Shown here: in pieces, positions 14,080-16,838 of the stretch
How the letters are laid out: each line of letters opens with the position of its first letter
Position numbering within the stretch: position 1 is the first letter of the stretch
Origin: Clostridiales bacterium
GTDB lineage: Bacteria > Bacillota > Clostridia > Christensenellales > Aristaeellaceae
Direction: 5' to 3'
Assembly (NCBI GenBank): GCA_004556985.1
Contig: SFFC01000044.1
Coordinates: 1-16,838, forward strand
DNA: 16,838 nucleotides
Notes under the pieces: model-generated
Seen by the model: the letters and a program-made list of their open reading frames with translations, nothing else
The model's database searches: none
What the model was told of the DNA's origin: nothing
Program-made: the position numbers and the translations under genes

Positions 14080-14580
14080 ATGAACACCACTGTCCCCGCA
14101 GGAAACCGCACGGCCGTCCGCGTCCTCGCGCGCGGCGCGATCATCGCAGCGCTCTACACCGTGCTGACGCTGCTGCTCGCCCCGCTCAGCTACGGCGAAG
14201 TGCAGATCCGCTTCTCCGAGGCGATGACCCTGCTGCCCATTCTGATGCCCGAGGCCGTTCCCGCGCTGGCGATCGGCTGCCTGCTCTCCAACATCCTCGG
14301 CGGCTGCACGATCTTCGACATCGTCTTCGGCACGCTCGCCACGCTGCTGGCCGCGCTGTGCACGCGCCGCCTGCGCGAGCGCTTCTGGCTCGCCGCCGTC
14401 ATGCCCGTGCTTTTCAACGGCGTGATCGTCGGCGCCGTCATCCATTACTGCTATGCGCCGGTGCTCGCGCTGCCGCTGTGCATGCTCTTCGTCGCCGCTG
14501 GCGAGGCCGTCGCCTGCCTGATCGTCGGCCCGCTGCTCATCCGCGCGATGCGCCGCATTCCGGTCAAATATCTAACCTGA
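14080..14580 (+). CDS. queT: QueT-family queuosine-precursor transporter
   Basis: A 166-aa membrane protein of the QueT family, an ECF-type substrate-binding (S) component proposed to import preQ0, preQ1 or a related queuosine precursor with a shared energising module encoded elsewhere. Seen: five to six hydrophobic segments; the family signature 'YGEVQIRFSEAMTLLPILMPEAVPAL' (38-63); and 'SNILGGCTIFDIVFGTLATLLAA' (70-92). The length is typical. The ATG at 14080 is chosen because AAAGGAG lies 9 nt upstream, and the product starts just before the first membrane helix. Its leader contains a probable preQ1-sensing structure, which supports the substrate assignment. It is transcribed alone; a weak hairpin AACC/GGTT plus Ts overlaps its stop codon. 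Confidence 0.92.
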   Translation: MNTTVPAGNRTAVRVLARGAIIAALYTVLTLLLAPLSYGEVQIRFSEAMTLLPILMPEAVPALAIGCLLSNILGGCTIFDIVFGTLATLLAALCTRRLRERFWLAAVMPVLFNGVIVGAVIHYCYAPVLALPLCMLFVAAGEAVACLIVGPLLIRAMRRIPVKYLT

Positions 14581-14601
14581 GCTGGTTTTTGCCGCAAGTC
14601 C

Positions 14602-14630
14602 TTGACAATCGCGCCGTCGCGCGCTACTCT
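14602..14630 (+). promoter_or_regulatory. Promoter of the isomerase-transglutaminase operon
   Basis: TTGACA (14602-14607), a 17-bp spacer and TACTCT (14625-14630). The leader to the first ATG is about 190 nt. Confidence 0.75.
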
Positions 14631-14782
14631 GTGTCTGTACGCATTGCATAGGCACTCAGCTTGTCGATATCTGCCGGCATTTCTCGGCTGGCATCCCCTT
14701 TCCAAAGAATCATGGGGATTGCTTTCTCCCCCTCCGGGGGAAAAAGCCCTTTTGTCGACGCTCTGTGTGTCTGTACGCATTT
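14617..14782 (+). repeat. Direct repeat in the isomerase leader
   Basis: GTGTCTGTACGCATT occurs at 14631-14645 and again at 14767-14781. Similarity extends upstream with small gaps (GTCG..CGCT..CTGTG), giving about 30 bp in all. The first copy overlaps the promoter -10 and start point; the second forms the 5' arm of a hairpin just ahead of the gene. Confidence 0.7.
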
Positions 14783-14798
14783 GTACGGACACTTTTTT
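14769..14798 (+). terminator. Terminator-like hairpin before the isomerase gene
   Basis: GTCTGTAC (14769-14776), loop GCATTT, GTACGGAC (14783-14790; one T-G pair), then AC and six Ts. It lies 32 bp before the start codon. It is GC-poor for this genome, so it may be a weak attenuator or a leader structure only. Confidence 0.45.
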
Positions 14799-14830
14799 CA
14801 TGCCATCATTCCAGTCAGGAGGAATCCATT

Positions 14831-15469
14831 ATGCGCATTGCTCTGATCAACGAAAACAGCCAGGCTGCCAAGAACGCGACCATCGAAGCCGCCCTCAAAA
14901 AGGTCGTCACCCCGATGGGCCACGAGGTCGACAACTACGGCATGTACGGCGTCGCCGGCGAGCCGTCCCTGACCTATGTACAGAACGGCATCCTCGCCGC
15001 CATCCTGCTCAACTCCGGCGCAGCAGACTACGTCGTCACCGGCTGCGGCACCGGCGAGGGCGCGATGCTCGCGCTCAACAGCTTCCCGGGCGTGCTCTGC
15101 GGCCACGTCGTCGATCCCTCTGACGGCTACATGTTCGCGCAGATCAACGACGGCAACGCCGTCTCGATGCCCTTCGCCAAGGGCTTCGGCTGGGGCGCGG
15201 AGCTGAACCTCGAGTATACCTTTGAGAAGCTCTTCGGCTTTGGCAGCGGCAACGGCTACCCTGCGGACCGCGTCGTGCCGGAGCAGCGCAACAAGAAGAT
15301 CCTCGACGCCGTGCGCGCGCATACGCTCAAGGATCTGATCACCTGCCTCAAGGGCATCGACCAGGAGCTCGTGCGCGGCGCCATCGCCGGCGAAAAATTC
15401 AGCGAGCTGTTCTTTGCTCACGCCAAGGACGAGGCGATCATCGCCTATGTAAAGGAGCTGCTGGCCTGA
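14831..15469 (+). CDS. RpiB/LacA/LacB-family sugar-phosphate isomerase
   Basis: A 212-aa cytosolic aldose-ketose isomerase. Seen: an N-terminal Rossmann-like half (MRIALINENSQAAKN...), 'VTGCGTGEGAMLALN' (69-83) with Cys72 at the catalytic-base position of RpiB (CGTGIG in E. coli), and 'PGVLCGHVVDPSDGYMFAQIND' (86-107). A C-terminal extension of about 60 residues is absent from classic RpiB (about 150 aa). So this is the long subgroup, whose substrate may not be ribose 5-phosphate; a hexose- or uronate-derived phosphate is possible. The ATG at 14831 has AGGAGG 8 nt upstream. Its TGA overlaps the ATG of the next gene (TGATG), so the two are translationally coupled. Confidence 0.87.
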   Translation: MRIALINENSQAAKNATIEAALKKVVTPMGHEVDNYGMYGVAGEPSLTYVQNGILAAILLNSGAADYVVTGCGTGEGAMLALNSFPGVLCGHVVDPSDGYMFAQINDGNAVSMPFAKGFGWGAELNLEYTFEKLFGFGSGNGYPADRVVPEQRNKKILDAVRAHTLKDLITCLKGIDQELVRGAIAGEKFSELFFAHAKDEAIIAYVKELLA

Positions 15470-16836
15470 TGCTGCTTAACCTCTCCTATCTGCGCTATCC
15501 CCTGCCGCCGGATGTGCAGCGGCTCTTTGAGGCCGGCGACCTTGCGCGCATGGAGCGCGTCATCGCGCTGCGCCTTGCGGATCCGCGCACGCCCGAATGC
15601 CTCAAGGATCGTCTGCGCTTCCAGCTCGAAATCGCCCGCGCGCTGCCGGCCTCCTATCCGCTGACGCAGGCGGCGGCGCTTCGCGAGCTTCAAGCCGCTG
15701 TGCGCGATTTCAGTGAGGACGAGCTCGAGGCCCTGCGCGACGACGGAACGCTCGACTGGCGCTATCTGAGCGGCGAGGTTCGCTTCAAGGACAACTGCGT
15801 CTCCAACCTGCTCAAGACGCGCCCGGCCTATGCCGCCCGCGCGCTCAACCCCGAGGTTCGCGCAGGCGCCGCGCGCCGGAGCAAGGCGCTCGACGCGATG
15901 ATCGCAAAGATGAAGGCCCAGGGCGGCGTCCGCGCGCGCTTTGAGGTACACGAGCAGATGACGGTCAAAAGCGACCGCCTGACGCCCGGCGAGACGCTGC
16001 GCATCCATCTGCCGCTGCCTGTCGTGGGCGCGCAGGTGACGCGCGCGGCGCTGCTCTCCTCGTCCCATCCCGCGGCGTTCATCGCGCCGGAGGACGAGCC
16101 GCACCGCACGGCGTATTTCGAGCTTCCCTACGAGCCGGGCATGACCGTCAGCGCCGACATCGCCTACGAGATCGACGCAAGGTATGTCGAGCCGAAGCCC
16201 GAGGCCGTCTGCGCGGAGCAGCCCGCCTTTGACACGCAGGAGCAGGAGCCGCACGTCGTCTTCACGCCCTATCTGCGTGCGCTGGCCAAAGAGATCATCG
16301 GCGAGGAGACCAACCCGCTGCTCAAGGCCCGCCGGATCTACGATTTCATCACGACGCAGGCGGTCTACCGCTTCATGCCGCCCTATCTGACGGTCACGAA
16401 CATCCCCGAGTATTTCCTCAGCGGGCAGCGCGGCGACTGCGGCGTGCAGGCCATCACGTTCATCACGCTCTGCCGCCTGTGCGGCATTCCCGCGCGCTGG
16501 CAGGCCGGTCTGTACACGACGCCCGAATCCACTGGCAACCACGACTGGGCCCGCTTCTACGTCGCGCCCTACGGCTGGCTGTTCGCGGACTGCTCGTTCG
16601 GCGGCTCGGCCTATCGCGCGGGCAACACGGAGCGCTGGAATTTCTACTTCGGCAACCTCGAGCCCTGGCGCCTGCCGCTTTGCAGCGACTTCCAGCAGGA
16701 GCTCAACCCGCCCAAGCGCTTCCTGCGCCGCGATCCCTACGACAACCAGAATGGCGAAATTGAATCGCTGCACCGCGCGCTCGACGATGACGAGTATGAG
16801 ACGGATAGCTGCATTCTGCGCTACGAGGAGCTGTAA
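15469..16836 (+). CDS. Transglutaminase-like cysteine hydrolase
   Basis: A 455-aa protein with no signal peptide or membrane segment, so probably cytosolic. Seen: a helical N-terminal region (1-150) with no recognised fold, a beta-rich region (about 155-240), then a transglutaminase-like core (about 265-400). The core carries the triad Cys324 in 'RGDCGVQAITFITLCRLCGIPAR', His358 in 'NHDWARFYVAPYGW' and Asp374 in 'LFADCSFGG'. Most bacterial members act as cysteine proteases or peptidases rather than cross-linkers. The ATG at 15469 is chosen for the one-base overlap with the isomerase stop (TGATG). Why it is coupled to a sugar-phosphate isomerase is not evident; a role on glycated or sugar-linked peptides is only a guess. 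The gene is complete, ending in TAA at 16834-16836. Confidence 0.87.
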   Translation: MLLNLSYLRYPLPPDVQRLFEAGDLARMERVIALRLADPRTPECLKDRLRFQLEIARALPASYPLTQAAALRELQAAVRDFSEDELEALRDDGTLDWRYLSGEVRFKDNCVSNLLKTRPAYAARALNPEVRAGAARRSKALDAMIAKMKAQGGVRARFEVHEQMTVKSDRLTPGETLRIHLPLPVVGAQVTRAALLSSSHPAAFIAPEDEPHRTAYFELPYEPGMTVSADIAYEIDARYVEPKPEAVCAEQPAFDTQEQEPHVVFTPYLRALAKEIIGEETNPLLKARRIYDFITTQAVYRFMPPYLTVTNIPEYFLSGQRGDCGVQAITFITLCRLCGIPARWQAGLYTTPESTGNHDWARFYVAPYGWLFADCSFGGSAYRAGNTERWNFYFGNLEPWRLPLCSDFQQELNPPKRFLRRDPYDNQNGEIESLHRALDDDEYETDSCILRYEEL

Positions 16837-16838
16837 TC

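Noticed and set aside
14574..14590. Short hairpin AACC/GGTT with Ts at the end of queT
   Set aside because: A 4-bp stem is too weak to call a terminator with confidence, though no better one is present.
14013..14651. A 212-codon frame overlapping queT in another phase
   Set aside because: The queT frame has a ribosome binding site and family motifs; the other product is Arg/His/Ala-rich without signature.

Overview
The window looks like the chromosome of a GC-rich, low-motility-of-content Bacillota (Clostridia-type, probably an anaerobe). The grounds are strong AGGAGG-type ribosome binding sites, TTGACA/TATAAT promoters with 17-bp spacers, T-tailed hairpin terminators, Sec signal peptides without outer-membrane genes, a QueT transporter and a YfcC-type carrier. 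I cannot name a genus. All genes look chromosomal; I see no transposase, integrase, phage gene or CRISPR array.

Layout. (1) 1-190: non-coding, rich in hairpins. (2) 191-5413, minus strand: an M18 aminopeptidase, then a hexapeptide-repeat sugar O-acetyltransferase and two tandem, overlapping GtrII-like glucosyltransferase paralogues, all downstream of one good promoter (5485-5513). A terminator-like hairpin after the M18 gene may split them into two levels of expression. The acetyltransferase and GtrII pair suggest decoration of a surface glycan. (3) 5597-8189, minus strand: a YfcC-family membrane carrier followed by an M20 amidohydrolase that starts at TTG, forming an uptake-and-cleavage operon for a peptide-like or amidated substrate.

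(4) 8477-13112 is the most interesting part. Three exported proteins of FMN-binding type are encoded in tandem on the minus strand: one has two FMN-binding repeats, and two are small proteins that carry SGCT where the flavinylation motif normally reads SGAT. An OmpR-family response regulator and a sensor histidine kinase are divergently encoded on the plus strand. Each of the three FMN-type genes is preceded by the same box, CCACACTTTTG followed by CCACA/CCATA/ACATA. The box lies exactly 14 nt (measured from CCACACTTTTG) upstream of a -10 hexamer, in the place of the -35 element. The half-sites repeat at 11 bp, as PhoB/OmpR-class regulators prefer. This reads as a self-contained, two-component-controlled set of secreted flavoproteins, possibly for extracytoplasmic electron transfer.

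(5) 13219-13785: tRNA-Val(CAC) on the plus strand, and tRNA-fMet plus tRNA-Met on the minus strand, each with its own promoter and terminator. (6) 13890-14580: queT, a queuosine-precursor transporter, behind a 5' leader with a compact H-type pseudoknot, an A-rich joining strand and an intrinsic terminator; this is probably a preQ1-class riboswitch. (7) 14602-16836: an RpiB/LacA/LacB-family sugar-phosphate isomerase translationally coupled to a cytosolic transglutaminase-like cysteine hydrolase, behind a 190-nt leader with a direct repeat and a terminator-like hairpin.
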